A stretch of DNA of 64,000 nucleotides from CAYJRR01 sp964372275 [NCBI: uncultured bacterium] (GTDB lineage Bacteria; CAYJRR01): NCBI GenBank assembly GCA_964372275.1, contig CAYJRR010000001.1, positions 10,260 to 74,259 of the forward strand, written 5' to 3'. Both the position numbers and the translations under genes were made by a program. Shown here piece after piece: positions 24,715-33,508 of this stretch; the first letter of the stretch is position 1; each line of letters starts with the position of its first letter. The notes beneath the pieces were generated by a model that saw nothing but the letters and a program-made list of their open reading frames with translations, did not search any database and was not told the DNA's origin.

Positions 24715-24744
24715 TTGACTTCCCGTAGGCGGCTCCCATACGGT
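24715..24744 (+). promoter_or_regulatory. Promoter of the tolQRAB operon
   Basis: TTGACT (24715-24720), an 18-bp spacer and TACGGT (24739-24744). GTG 24743 overlaps the -10, so the tolQ start must be GTG 24752, 7 nt downstream, giving a leaderless message. Confidence 0.6.
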
Positions 24745-24751
24745 GTTCCCC

Positions 24752-25432
24752 GTGAAGCACGGCGTCCTCACCCTGATCCTGAACGCGGGACCGGTGGTCA
24801 AGCTGGTGATGGCGTTGCTGCTCGTCTTTTCGCTGATCTCCTGGGCGATCATCCTGGTCAAGCTCCTCGCCCTCTCCAAGGCGCGCAAGGAGTCGGGGGA
24901 GTTCCTCGACCTGTTCTGGAGCTCCAACGAGCTCGACACCCTCTACCAGAAGGCGGAAAAGATGCCGGCTCCGATCCCGGCCGTCTTCCGGGCGGGCTAC
25001 GTGGAGCTGGTGCGGGTCACCGACCCGCGCGGCGGGATCGCCGCCGTCGCCGGCAAAGGGGAGCCGGGGGACCTGGAGACGGTGCAGCGCGCGATGCGGC
25101 GCGAGCGGCGGACGCAGCTCACCGGACTCGAGCGAACCGTCCCTTTCCTGGCCACCGTCGCTTCGAGCTCCCCGTTCATCGGCCTGTTCGGCACCGTGTG
25201 GGGCATCATGAACAGCTTCCAGGGGCTGATCGGGGCGACCGGGAACACCACGATCCAGGCGGTCGCGCCGGGGATCGCCGAGGCGCTGATCGCGACGGCG
25301 ATCGGCCTGCTGGCCGCGATCCCGGCGGTGATCTTCTACAATCTGTTCCTGAACCGCATCAAGGTGCTGGCAGGGGAGATGGAGAACTTCTCCTCCGACT
25401 TCTTGAACATCATCGACCGTCACTTCCTCTAG
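24752..25432 (+). CDS. tolQ: TolQ proton channel protein
   Basis: 226 residues from GTG 24752. Three membrane helices in the ExbB/TolQ pattern: an N-terminal one (VVKLVMALLLVFSLISWAIILVK), then after a long cytoplasmic loop PFLATVASSSPFIGLFGTVWGIMNSF and AEALIATAIGLLAAIPAVIFYN. The GLFGTVWGI motif and the Thr/Pro-lined second pair are diagnostic. With TolR it forms the PMF-driven motor of the Tol-Pal system, which constricts the outer membrane at division. It is first gene of a four- to five-gene operon. Confidence 0.95.
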   Translation: MKHGVLTLILNAGPVVKLVMALLLVFSLISWAIILVKLLALSKARKESGEFLDLFWSSNELDTLYQKAEKMPAPIPAVFRAGYVELVRVTDPRGGIAAVAGKGEPGDLETVQRAMRRERRTQLTGLERTVPFLATVASSSPFIGLFGTVWGIMNSFQGLIGATGNTTIQAVAPGIAEALIATAIGLLAAIPAVIFYNLFLNRIKVLAGEMENFSSDFLNIIDRHFL

Positions 25433-25440
25433 AGGCGTTG

Positions 25441-25902
25441 ATGGGGTTCTCGACCGCTGGCGGCGCGGGGGACGACGAGGAGGTGGCGGGGGTCGCCCTC
25501 GCCGAGATCAACGTCACGCCGCTGGTCGACGTGATGCTGGTGCTGCTGGTGATCTTCATGGTGACGGCGCCGCTGATCAACCAGACCGGCATCGACGTCA
25601 ACCTGCCGCAGACGCGCACCGGGGCCGCGAAGGATCCGCAACCGGAGGCGGCGATCGTGACGATCGACGCCAAGGGGAACGTCCACCTCGGGGAGCGGCG
25701 TTTCACGCCGCAGGAGATGGCGTCGCAGTTCAAGGCGGTGATCGAGGCGCGCAAGCCGCCGTCGGTGATCCTACGCGCCGACACCGCCGTCCCCTACGGT
25801 ACGGTGATGAGGGTGATGGACGAGCTGCGAGCGGCCGGCGTCACCAAGCTCGGCCTCCCCACCGCACCCATCGCGGACAGCGGAGGCCGCGCCCAGCGGT
25901 GA
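25441..25902 (+). CDS. tolR: TolR/ExbD
   Basis: 153 residues. One membrane helix carries the essential Asp: EINVTPLVDVMLVLLVIFMV, the signature of TolR/ExbD. A periplasmic domain follows (IDVNLPQTRTG, VTIDAKGNVHLGERRF, VILRADTAVPYGTVMRVMDELRAAGVTKLGL). It works with TolQ to convert proton flow into movement. There is an 8-nt gap after tolQ, and its stop overlaps tolA's start (GTGA). Confidence 0.95.
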   Translation: MGFSTAGGAGDDEEVAGVALAEINVTPLVDVMLVLLVIFMVTAPLINQTGIDVNLPQTRTGAAKDPQPEAAIVTIDAKGNVHLGERRFTPQEMASQFKAVIEARKPPSVILRADTAVPYGTVMRVMDELRAAGVTKLGLPTAPIADSGGRAQR

Positions 25903-26747
25903 GCGCGAGACCGCCGGCGCTGTGGGAGGACGGCGGCACCGCACGGCGGGTGCACGCGATGCTGCCGGTCTCGCTCGCGTTGCATGGACTGTTGTTCGGC
26001 GCGGTGGCGGTCGCCGGCAGCGGCCGCTCGCCGATCGACCTCGCGGCCCCCGTCTACGAGGTGGCGTTGATCGCGCCGGTGATGAAGGGGAGTCCGGGGG
26101 ACGGCGCGAAGGAGACGGTCGTGGCGAGTCTCACGCCCCCCGCGCCCCCTTCCCTCCCGCCGGAGATGCGAACGCCGCCGGACCCCGACGAGATTCGGCT
26201 CCCTTCCGCGAAGTCGAAGACGACGCCGCCCCCGGTCTCGCCGAACGCGCGCGAGGACGCGCTCGCCCGGCTGCAGCGCGAGCAGGCGCTCAAGCGCGCC
26301 GCCGAGGCCGCGAAGGCCGGGAAGGTCACGACGCAGACCCTCGTCGCCGCCAACGCCAAGACGCCGGCGACCACCCCCGGCACGGGCGGGACCGGCGCCG
26401 GGGGGGAGGAGTACGGCGTCTGGAACGGGATCCCGGGCGCCGCGAGCTACGAGCGGCAGATCCAGGCGATCGTCAACGAGCGGTGGCTCCCGCCGACCTG
26501 GATCTCCGCCGACCAGCCGAAGCAGTGCATCATCCACGTCTGGATCCACTACGACGGGAAGATCGGGACGATGGAGTGGGAGGTCCGCTCGGGGGACAGC
26601 GCGTTCGACCAGTCGGCGATGGGGGCACTGATGAAGAGCGATCCGCTCCCGCCGCCGCCGCTGGCGACCAAGCAGTACCTGGCCAAGAAGGGGATCTCGA
26701 TCCGCTTCGACTCCCGCACCAAGCTCGGCGCGAAGGGACGGCGATGA
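25899..26747 (+). CDS. tolA: TolA-like (TonB/TolA C-terminal) protein
   Basis: 282 residues from GTG 25899. A single N-terminal membrane helix (LPVSLALHGLLFGAVAVAG, with the conserved Ser-His typical of TonB/TolA) is followed by a Pro-rich linker, a short coiled stretch (REDALARLQREQALKRAAEAAKAG) and a C-terminal TolA/TonB fold (YERQIQAIVNERWLPP, IIHVWIHYDGKIGTMEWEVRSGDSAFDQSAMGAL). The long helical domain II of E. coli TolA is shortened. It spans the periplasm from TolQR toward TolB. ATGA overlap with tolB. Confidence 0.88.
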   Translation: MSARPPALWEDGGTARRVHAMLPVSLALHGLLFGAVAVAGSGRSPIDLAAPVYEVALIAPVMKGSPGDGAKETVVASLTPPAPPSLPPEMRTPPDPDEIRLPSAKSKTTPPPVSPNAREDALARLQREQALKRAAEAAKAGKVTTQTLVAANAKTPATTPGTGGTGAGGEEYGVWNGIPGAASYERQIQAIVNERWLPPTWISADQPKQCIIHVWIHYDGKIGTMEWEVRSGDSAFDQSAMGALMKSDPLPPPPLATKQYLAKKGISIRFDSRTKLGAKGRR

Positions 26748-28060
26748 GGCTTGGGCTGGCCGCCGTCCTCGCCGCGCTCGCCCTGGTGCCGGGTCGCCTC
26801 TCGGGACAGCCGGCGGCGGGGGAGCCGATCATCGACATCTTCCGTCCGGAGAAGGTCGTCCATCCGATCGCGATCCAGGAGTTCCAGATCGACGGCAACG
26901 CCGACCCCATGTTGGCGCGGGCGCTCCCGGCGGCGATCGCGCGGAACCTGGAGTTCACCGGGCTGTTCCGGGCGCTTCGGCCCGACGCCTACCTCGAGCC
27001 AAGGGGGAAGGTGCCGACCGACGGGCGCGGAACGCGCTGGGAGGACTGGCGGGTCCTGAACGCGAGCGTCCTGGTGCGCGGCGCCGCGCGGCCCGACGCC
27101 GGCAAGGTGGCGGTCCGGGTGACGATGTGGAACGTCGCCGACGGGACGAAGATCGCGGAGCGGATCCTCTCCGAGCCTCCGGATCGCGCCGACACCCTCA
27201 CCGCGCGCGTGGCCGACGCCGTCTACAAGGCGCTCACCGGCGAGGACTCCTTCTTCAGCAGCCGGCTCGCCTTCGTCAACAACCGCGCCGGCTCCAAAGA
27301 GATCTTCCTCTCCCAGTTCGACGGTCGCGGCGAGCAGGCGCTCACCGGGAACCGATCGATCAACCTCTCGCCCGCTTGGAACGGCGACGGCACCAAGCTC
27401 GCCTTCACCAGCTACGTGCGCAACAAGCCGGACCTCTATCTCTACGACCGGCTGATCGACAAGTTCTTCCGCATCAGCGATCGGCCGGGGATCAACATCG
27501 GCGCGGCGTGGGCGCCGCTCGGGCGGGTCATGGCGGCGACCCTGTCGTCCGACGGCGGGAACCCGGACATCTACTCGCTCGGCGAGGACGGGAGAGGCCC
27601 GCGGCGATTGACCGACAGTCACGCCAACGACGTCTCGCCGAGCTGGTCCCCGGACGGGACGAAGATCGTCTTCGTCTCCGACCGCGGCGGCAGCCCGAAC
27701 CTCTACCTGATGTCGTCGGGGGGGGGCCCGGCGACGCGCCTGACCTTCGGCGACGGCGGGATCGGCAAGGACAACCAGGCGCCGGCCTGGTCGCCGCGCG
27801 GCGACCGCATCGCCTTCCAGAGCCGCGTCGACGGGCGCTGGCGGATCTTCACCATGAAGCCGGACGGCGGCGAGGCGGTGGCGATCACCGCCGAGGGGAA
27901 TTGCGAAGATCCGAGCTGGTCCCCGGACGGACGGATGCTGGCCTACGTCCGCGACGGGAAGATCTGGGTGATGGAGGCCGACGGCTCGAACGCGCGGCCG
28001 GTCGCCTCCGGCGCCGGGACCTACTCCAACGTCGCCTGGAGCCCGCGCATCCCGTGGTGA
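26744..28060 (+). CDS. tolB: TolB beta-propeller
   Basis: 438 residues. A signal peptide (LAAVLAALALVPGRLSG) leads to the N-terminal TolB domain (IAIQEFQIDGNADPM...AAIARNLEFTGLFRAL) and then a six-bladed WD40-like propeller with repeats such as LTDSHANDVSPSWSPDGTKIVFVSDR, QAPAWSPRGDRIAFQSR and EDPSWSPDGRMLAYVRDG. It is periplasmic and normally binds Pal. No pal gene follows; the next gene is a Ppx/GppA phosphatase overlapping by 4 bp. Pal may be encoded elsewhere. Confidence 0.95.
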   Translation: MRLGLAAVLAALALVPGRLSGQPAAGEPIIDIFRPEKVVHPIAIQEFQIDGNADPMLARALPAAIARNLEFTGLFRALRPDAYLEPRGKVPTDGRGTRWEDWRVLNASVLVRGAARPDAGKVAVRVTMWNVADGTKIAERILSEPPDRADTLTARVADAVYKALTGEDSFFSSRLAFVNNRAGSKEIFLSQFDGRGEQALTGNRSINLSPAWNGDGTKLAFTSYVRNKPDLYLYDRLIDKFFRISDRPGINIGAAWAPLGRVMAATLSSDGGNPDIYSLGEDGRGPRRLTDSHANDVSPSWSPDGTKIVFVSDRGGSPNLYLMSSGGGPATRLTFGDGGIGKDNQAPAWSPRGDRIAFQSRVDGRWRIFTMKPDGGEAVAITAEGNCEDPSWSPDGRMLAYVRDGKIWVMEADGSNARPVASGAGTYSNVAWSPRIPW

Positions 28061-29004
28061 CCGCCCGCGATCGGCTCGCGCCCGCGCGGGCGGCGGTGAT
28101 CGACGCCGGGACCAACACCATCCTGCTGCTGGTCGGAGAGCGCGACCCGGCCCGTGCCGGCGGCGTGCGCCTACTCGCCGACGAGATCGAGTTCGCGCGG
28201 CTCGGGGAGGGGGTCGACCGGAGCCGGCGCCTGTCGGCGGCGGCGATCGAGCGGGGGCTCGCCGCCTTCCGGCGCTTTTCCGGGATCGCCCGCGCGCACG
28301 GCGTCGAGCGCGTGCGCGCCACCGGGACGAGCGCGTTGCGCGATGCCGGGAACGCGCGGGCGTTCGTCGACGCGGTGCGCGAGGAGACGGGGATCGACCT
28401 GGAGGTGATCGACGGCGGGCGGGAGGCGCGGCTCGGATTCGCGGCCGCGACCGACGACCTCCCGGAAGGGGAGCCGGCGCTGGTGCTCGACATCGGCGGC
28501 GGCAGCGTGCAGCTGATGCGGGGGGCGGCGCGCCGCGGTCCGGACGAGGCGCGGAGCTTCGACGTCGGCGTGGTGCGGATGACCGAACGGTGGCTCCGCA
28601 CCGATCCGCCGACGGCCGAGGAACGCGCCCGCCTCGAGGCCGAGGTCGACGCGGCGCTCGCGCAAGCCCCCGACGCCGACCGGTCGGCGGAGCTGGTCGG
28701 CGTCGCCGGGACGTGCACCACCCTCGCCGCGGTGCGGCTCGGACTCGCCGACTACGACGGCGAGAAGGTGCACGGGACGCGTCTCACCCTCGCCGAGATC
28801 GAAGCGCTCGACGCGCGCTTCCTCGCGCTCGACCGCGCCGGCCGGGCGCGGGTTCCGGGGCTCCATCCCAAACGGGCCGACGTGATCCTCGCCGGGACCG
28901 CCATCCTGCGGCGGGTGCTGGCGCGGTACCGGATCGAATCGCTGCGCGTCGCCGACCGCGGGATCCGCCACGCCCTCCTGCGCGAGACGCTCTTCGCGAC
29001 GTGA
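28057..29004 (+). CDS. Ppx/GppA phosphatase
   Basis: 315 residues from GTG 28057, overlapping the tolB stop. An actin-like ATPase fold: AVIDAGTNTILLLVGE (phosphate-1), RATGTSALRDAGNARAF, the catalytic-Glu region GREARLGFAAA, LVLDIGGGSVQLMRG (phosphate-2) and VAGTCTTLAAVRLGL. It is the length of the short Ppx/GppA form without the HD domain. It would hydrolyse polyphosphate or pppGpp; which one cannot be told. Its place at the end of a tol operon is unusual. Confidence 0.9.
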   Translation: MTARDRLAPARAAVIDAGTNTILLLVGERDPARAGGVRLLADEIEFARLGEGVDRSRRLSAAAIERGLAAFRRFSGIARAHGVERVRATGTSALRDAGNARAFVDAVREETGIDLEVIDGGREARLGFAAATDDLPEGEPALVLDIGGGSVQLMRGAARRGPDEARSFDVGVVRMTERWLRTDPPTAEERARLEAEVDAALAQAPDADRSAELVGVAGTCTTLAAVRLGLADYDGEKVHGTRLTLAEIEALDARFLALDRAGRARVPGLHPKRADVILAGTAILRRVLARYRIESLRVADRGIRHALLRETLFAT

Positions 29005-29029
29005 CCGTTTCGCGCTACAAAAAGACGAG

Positions 29030-29608
29030 ATGGAGACGGCGACCGGGCCCGAGCTTCACGTCGACGACGTGCGCAGGATCCTGCAGGGGATGTCGGCCGC
29101 GGAGCTCTCGCCGGACGGGGTTCGGCAGCGGCTGGAGGGGATCGCCGTCTCGGCCGATTCGCTCCGTCCGTACGTCCACTTCCGGAAAGGCCGCTACACC
29201 CGCAACCTGGTGCACCGCGACGAACGGTTCGAGCTGCTCGCGCTGTGCTGGGACGAGGGGACCTGCTCGCCGATCCACAACCACTCCGGCCAGGACTGCT
29301 GGTTCCTGGTCCACGAGGGTCGCTTCTGCTTCGAGGGGTACCGGATCGTCGAGGGGGGGACCGAGCCGGGGCACGCCCGGCTCGAGCAGGACGAGTCGAC
29401 GCACCGCGTGGGGCGCGGGGCGCTCGATCACCGCGGGCCGGACCACGACGTCCACCGCGTCATCGTGAGCAAGGGTTCGGTGCCGGCGGTCTCGCTGCAC
29501 GTCTACGCCAAGCCGTTCGACGAGTGCCTGGTCTACGACCTCAAGTCCCACCGCTGCCAGCGGCTGCGTCTCCAGTACCACTCGGTGGGCGGGCGGCTCT
29601 GCGACTGA
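29030..29608 (+). CDS. Cysteine dioxygenase (CDO type I)
   Basis: 192 residues. ATG 29030 follows TACAAA (29016-29021) by 8 nt, so it is probably leaderless. The cupin iron ligands are present: H83-N-H85 (IHNHSGQDC) and the third His in DHDVHRVI. C90 occupies the place of mammalian Cys93, and a Tyr in SLHVYAKPFDECL corresponds to Tyr157, so the Cys-Tyr crosslink could form. The enzyme oxidises L-cysteine to cysteine sulfinate with Fe(II) and O2. Its 3' end overlaps the opposite-strand gene by 68 bp. Confidence 0.93.
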   Translation: METATGPELHVDDVRRILQGMSAAELSPDGVRQRLEGIAVSADSLRPYVHFRKGRYTRNLVHRDERFELLALCWDEGTCSPIHNHSGQDCWFLVHEGRFCFEGYRIVEGGTEPGHARLEQDESTHRVGRGALDHRGPDHDVHRVIVSKGSVPAVSLHVYAKPFDECLVYDLKSHRCQRLRLQYHSVGGRLCD

Positions 29609-32057
29609 CCTGCTCCATCCAGCGGAACGCTTCGCCGAAATAGAGGCGCACGGCGGCGTTCTTGGCGGGCGTGCGGACGCTCGGGTGGTAGTAGCGTTCG
29701 GGCCCGTCCGGGAAGAGCCAGCGCATCGACCGCTCCGCCGCCTCGCGGTATCGCGGATCGCCGGTGAGGCGCCATCCCCAGACGAACGGGTCGGCCAACG
29801 CCTGCGACATCGACGCTTCGCGCGCGTCGGCGGTGCCGTCCGGCCGGACCACGAACGCCACCGTCTCCGGATAGCGGCGGCCGTGGATCGTCGTCGGCTC
29901 CCGGATCCACGCCGGCCCGGCGAGGTGGTCGAGCATCGCCACCAGCGCCGCCTCCCCGTCGGGCCAGCGCTCGCCGCGGCGGCGGAGGACGACGAGCAGG
30001 CGGCCGAGGCCGTCGGCGACGTAGGCTTGCTGCCAGGGGGCGAAGCCGTCGCGGCGGCGAAGCCAGCGGCTGCCCGCGAGCGAGCCGCGTGGATCGACGG
30101 CGGGCAGCACGTGGGTGGAGACGATCCGCCGCGCGAGGGCGAGCGTCTCCGGGTCGCCGGTCACCTCGTAGAGATCGACGAGCGCCACGAGCGGCCATCC
30201 GACCTCGCGCACCTCGTCGGCGTGGAGGAGGCGGCCGCTGCCGGGCGGAGATTCGCGCGCGGCGATCCAGCGGCCGATCTCGCCCACCGCCACCTCACGC
30301 GCGCGGTCGTCGCCGGTGACCAGGTGGAGGGCGAGCAGGCCGCGCACCCACACGTGCGAGAGCTCCGGCTGGCGCGAATGGCCGACCACGTCGCCGGCGT
30401 CGTGCTTTCGGACGCCGCGGTTCGACGCCGGCTGGTCGTCGTCGGTGTGGAGGACGTCGACGTCGCTCAGGTGCCGGAGCGCCGCCTCGGCGGCGTCGAG
30501 CCAGGCCCGGTCGTGGTCGGGCTCGCGCAGGTACTGGCGGAGGAGGACCCAGCCGAGGTCGAATTCGAGGTTTCCGAAGCGGCGGTGCGCGCGATCGCCG
30601 TCGCGCCAGGTATCGCCGAAGTCGAGCCAGCCGTAGGCCCCCTCGGCGGCGCGCTCGTCGTCGAGCGTCCCGGGGAGCCCGCGCGCGGAGTCGACGCCGA
30701 CGACCGCGTCGGCGGTCCGCTCGAACGACGGCCATGCCCGCTCGTCCTCGACCGACAGCGCGCCGAGCGCCCCGGCGTCGCGCAGCCACGCCGGATCGAC
30801 CGTCGCGCGCAGCGGGGCGTTCGCGGCCCGCGCCGCCTCGGCGCCGCGATCGGCGGCAGAACCCTCGCCGGCGACGTGGATCCAGACGTCGTGGGTCTTC
30901 GCCCGCCCCCCTCCGACGATCGTGCCGCCCGGAAGGGCCGGGAAGAGCTCCAGCGCCAGCGCATCGCGCGAGGAGGCGAGCCCCTTCGGATGGTTCTCCC
31001 AGAAGCGGCGCATCCCGAGCACGACGAACCGCCGCCCGTCGCCGCGCGCGATCCACCCCTCCGCGCGCCGCCCGCGCGCGGCGATCGACGGCCGCGGCCC
31101 CTCCGCGCGCACCGTGAACCCGCCGGCGGCGAGACCGTCGCCCGTCTGCACCAGGCGCCACGTGGCGGCGTCCGCGTCGCGCGAACCCGGGACGCCGCCG
31201 AACGTCACCGTCCCGCCGCCGTTCCACGCCGATCCGTCCGGAACGAGCTCGAGGGCGAGCCTCCCGAGCCGCTTGGCGGCGCGCGCCCGGTCGGGGTTCT
31301 CGACCGTCACCTGGAGCCGGATCTCGGGGGAGTTCCGGTGGAACGTCCAGCGCGACGTCACGAGCAACGGGTGGCGGCCCCCCATCTCGTCGAAGCCGCC
31401 GGCGATCTCGGCGCGCACGCGCACCCGGGCGCGGATCGGGCCGTTCTCGTCGAGGACGATCTCGCGCACCGCCGTCGACCCGGACGCGCCGCCGGGACCG
31501 GTGGCGACGATCCGCATCGGCCCCGGCGCCTCGACCGAGAATCGCGCCTCGACGCGGCCCGCCGACACGACGATCGTCCCCCCCTCCGATCGCGCAAGGG
31601 GCAGGAAGGGCGCCTCGGCGACGGCCACGTCCGCGCCTCCGGCCACGGCGATCCCGAACGCCCCGGCGCGACCGCGGGGTGCGGCCTCGTCCCGTGGGAA
31701 GAGGCGCAGGCGTCGCGTTCCGCCCCCCGCCACGCTGGCGAGGAACGCCGCCTCGATCCACTTGAGCGGCGCGGAGGGGTCGCCGGCCGGCGCGTCCCAC
31801 CGGCTCGACACCCGGTACTGCGCCGCCACCTCCTCGCCGCGCTCGTCCACCAGCCGGAGCCGCGCCGGATCGAGTACCGCCGCCTCCGCGGGGAACGGGA
31901 TGCCGGCCGCGACCGGCTCCGAGAGGCGCCCGACGCCGGCGTCCTCGTGCACGGTGATCGCAATCCCCTCCACCGGAAACGCGGCCGCCGTGCCGCGCAA
32001 CGGGGCGGTGGTTACAGCGCCGAGGACGAGCGCGAATGCTACGCAAGGTCGCCGCAT
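29541..32057 (-). CDS. Exported sugar-lyase-like protein (PcRGLX/YetA-type)
   Basis: 838 residues; ATG 32057 follows GGAGGCGGAGT, a good Shine-Dalgarno. After a signal peptide (CVAFALVLGAVTTAPLRG) the N-terminal half is beta-sandwich-rich (VSSRWDA, LKWIEAAFLASVAGG, WTFHRNSPEIRLQVTVEN). The second half looks like an (alpha/alpha) toroid: GWLDFGDTWRDGD, FDLGWVLLRQYLR, SRQPELSHVWVRGLLALHLVTGD. This order resembles the exo-rhamnogalacturonan lyase-like / YetA family. It is probably a periplasmic or secreted polysaccharide-active protein; the substrate is unknown. It overlaps the flippase gene by 22 bp at the 5' end and CDO by 68 bp at the 3' end. Confidence 0.7.
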   Translation of the reverse strand: MRRPCVAFALVLGAVTTAPLRGTAAAFPVEGIAITVHEDAGVGRLSEPVAAGIPFPAEAAVLDPARLRLVDERGEEVAAQYRVSSRWDAPAGDPSAPLKWIEAAFLASVAGGGTRRLRLFPRDEAAPRGRAGAFGIAVAGGADVAVAEAPFLPLARSEGGTIVVSAGRVEARFSVEAPGPMRIVATGPGGASGSTAVREIVLDENGPIRARVRVRAEIAGGFDEMGGRHPLLVTSRWTFHRNSPEIRLQVTVENPDRARAAKRLGRLALELVPDGSAWNGGGTVTFGGVPGSRDADAATWRLVQTGDGLAAGGFTVRAEGPRPSIAARGRRAEGWIARGDGRRFVVLGMRRFWENHPKGLASSRDALALELFPALPGGTIVGGGRAKTHDVWIHVAGEGSAADRGAEAARAANAPLRATVDPAWLRDAGALGALSVEDERAWPSFERTADAVVGVDSARGLPGTLDDERAAEGAYGWLDFGDTWRDGDRAHRRFGNLEFDLGWVLLRQYLREPDHDRAWLDAAEAALRHLSDVDVLHTDDDQPASNRGVRKHDAGDVVGHSRQPELSHVWVRGLLALHLVTGDDRAREVAVGEIGRWIAARESPPGSGRLLHADEVREVGWPLVALVDLYEVTGDPETLALARRIVSTHVLPAVDPRGSLAGSRWLRRRDGFAPWQQAYVADGLGRLLVVLRRRGERWPDGEAALVAMLDHLAGPAWIREPTTIHGRRYPETVAFVVRPDGTADAREASMSQALADPFVWGWRLTGDPRYREAAERSMRWLFPDGPERYYHPSVRTPAKNAAVRLYFGEAFRWMEQVSRRAARPPSGTGDAAAGSGGT

Positions 32058-33508
32058 ACTCCGCCTCCGTCTACGCCGCGACCGTCGTCTCCTCGGGCGT
32101 CGCGTTCGTCGCCACGCTTTTCGTCGCGCGGCGGATCCCGAAGGATGCGCTTGGGCTCTACGGGCTGTACGTCACCGTCTACTCCTTCCTCTCCGTGCTC
32201 ACGATCGCCGGGGTGAACCAGGCGGTGGTGAAGTTTCTCGGCGACGCCAAGACCGACCGCCGGGAGATGGCAGCCATCGTGCTCGCGCTGGTGGCGGCGA
32301 TCGCCGCCGTCGCCTGGACGCTCGCCGCCGCCGCCGCCCTCGCCGGCGCGCGGATCCTGCCGTGGTCGTTCGCCGCCTTCCCGTTCGCCGCGCAGCAGGT
32401 GCTGGTCGGGAGCCTCTTCCGCGCCGATTTCGCGCGCGGCCGGGAGATGGCCCTGACCCTCTCGATCTCGCTGCTCAACTCCGCGCTCACCGTCCTGTTC
32501 GTCGTCGCGGGGGTCGACGGTCTGCCGCCGCCGATCGCCGGCGATCTGCTTTCGCTCGTCCTTCCCGGCGGCGTGGTCGCGATCTTCCTGGCGCGGCGCG
32601 GAGGGGTCGCCGCTCCGCGCGAGCTGGTCGCGGCGCTGCGCGGCGGCGTCTGCCGGCGGCTGCTCGCCTTCGCCGTTCCGCTGTCGATCGCCGGCGTGGC
32701 GTTCACCACCTACCACCACGCCTCGGCGATCCTGCTCCGCCTCTTCGCCGGCCTGGCCGCCCTGGGGGAGCTGACCTTCGCGCTCGGCCTGATGCAGATC
32801 CTGGAAAAGCCGCTGCAGATCGTGGCCCGCGTCTTCCTCGCCTCCCTGGCCCAGGAGCCGTTCCTCACGGCGCGCGAGCACCGGAAGCTGGTGTCGTTCA
32901 ACGTCACCCTCTTCCCCCTGCTGGCGGCGTCGGTGGCCGCCTTCGCGCCGCACCTCCTGGCGCTCGCCGACCGGATCCTCGGATTCGCCGGCGGGGACGC
33001 CCTCTCCCGGAAGTACGAAAGCGCCGCCCTGTTCCTCGCGCTGTTCGCCGCCGCCGTGCCGCTGCGGAGCGTGGAGCTGCTCGTCTCGGGGTTGGCGATC
33101 GCTCGCGGCCGCGGCGACGTGCACCGCGACACGCACGTGACCGCCGCCTGCCTCTCCTTGCCGCTCCTCGCCGTCTCGATCGCCCTGTTCGGCGCGGTCG
33201 GCGCGGCGGCGATGCCGCTCGTCTACCAGGCGATCTTCTTCGCCACCCTCCGGCGTCGGTTCCGGGCGAGCGCCCCCGAGATCGTTTCGAACGCCACCCG
33301 GGCCGCGGTCGGCGCGACGTTCCTGATCGCGGGGTTGTTGGCGAGCGGTCGTCTCCCGGGCGGCGCGTGGATCTTCCCGGTCGGCGCCGCGGCCTACGTC
33401 GCCGCCGGTCCTCTGCTCGGACTTTGGAACCTCGGAGGCTGGTGGACGCGCAACCCGCCGGCGGATCGACCGGTCCGCTCGACCTCCGCGGCTCCGCCGG
33501 CGCCGTGA
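32036..33508 (+). CDS. Oligosaccharide flippase (MOP/Wzx-like)
   Basis: 490 residues with about fourteen membrane helices. The N-terminus LRKVAAYSASVYAATVVSSGVAFVATLFVARRI and the following GLYGLYVTVYSFLSVLTIAGVNQAVVKFLG are typical of the polysaccharide-biosynthesis flippase family. It would move lipid-linked oligosaccharides across the inner membrane. Glycosyltransferases and polysaccharide deacetylases lie 4-9 kb downstream on the other strand. ATG 32036 lies inside the first codons of the opposite-strand gene. Its stop abuts that of the kinase gene with no spacing. Confidence 0.88.
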   Translation: MLRKVAAYSASVYAATVVSSGVAFVATLFVARRIPKDALGLYGLYVTVYSFLSVLTIAGVNQAVVKFLGDAKTDRREMAAIVLALVAAIAAVAWTLAAAAALAGARILPWSFAAFPFAAQQVLVGSLFRADFARGREMALTLSISLLNSALTVLFVVAGVDGLPPPIAGDLLSLVLPGGVVAIFLARRGGVAAPRELVAALRGGVCRRLLAFAVPLSIAGVAFTTYHHASAILLRLFAGLAALGELTFALGLMQILEKPLQIVARVFLASLAQEPFLTAREHRKLVSFNVTLFPLLAASVAAFAPHLLALADRILGFAGGDALSRKYESAALFLALFAAAVPLRSVELLVSGLAIARGRGDVHRDTHVTAACLSLPLLAVSIALFGAVGAAAMPLVYQAIFFATLRRRFRASAPEIVSNATRAAVGATFLIAGLLASGRLPGGAWIFPVGAAAYVAAGPLLGLWNLGGWWTRNPPADRPVRSTSAAPPAP

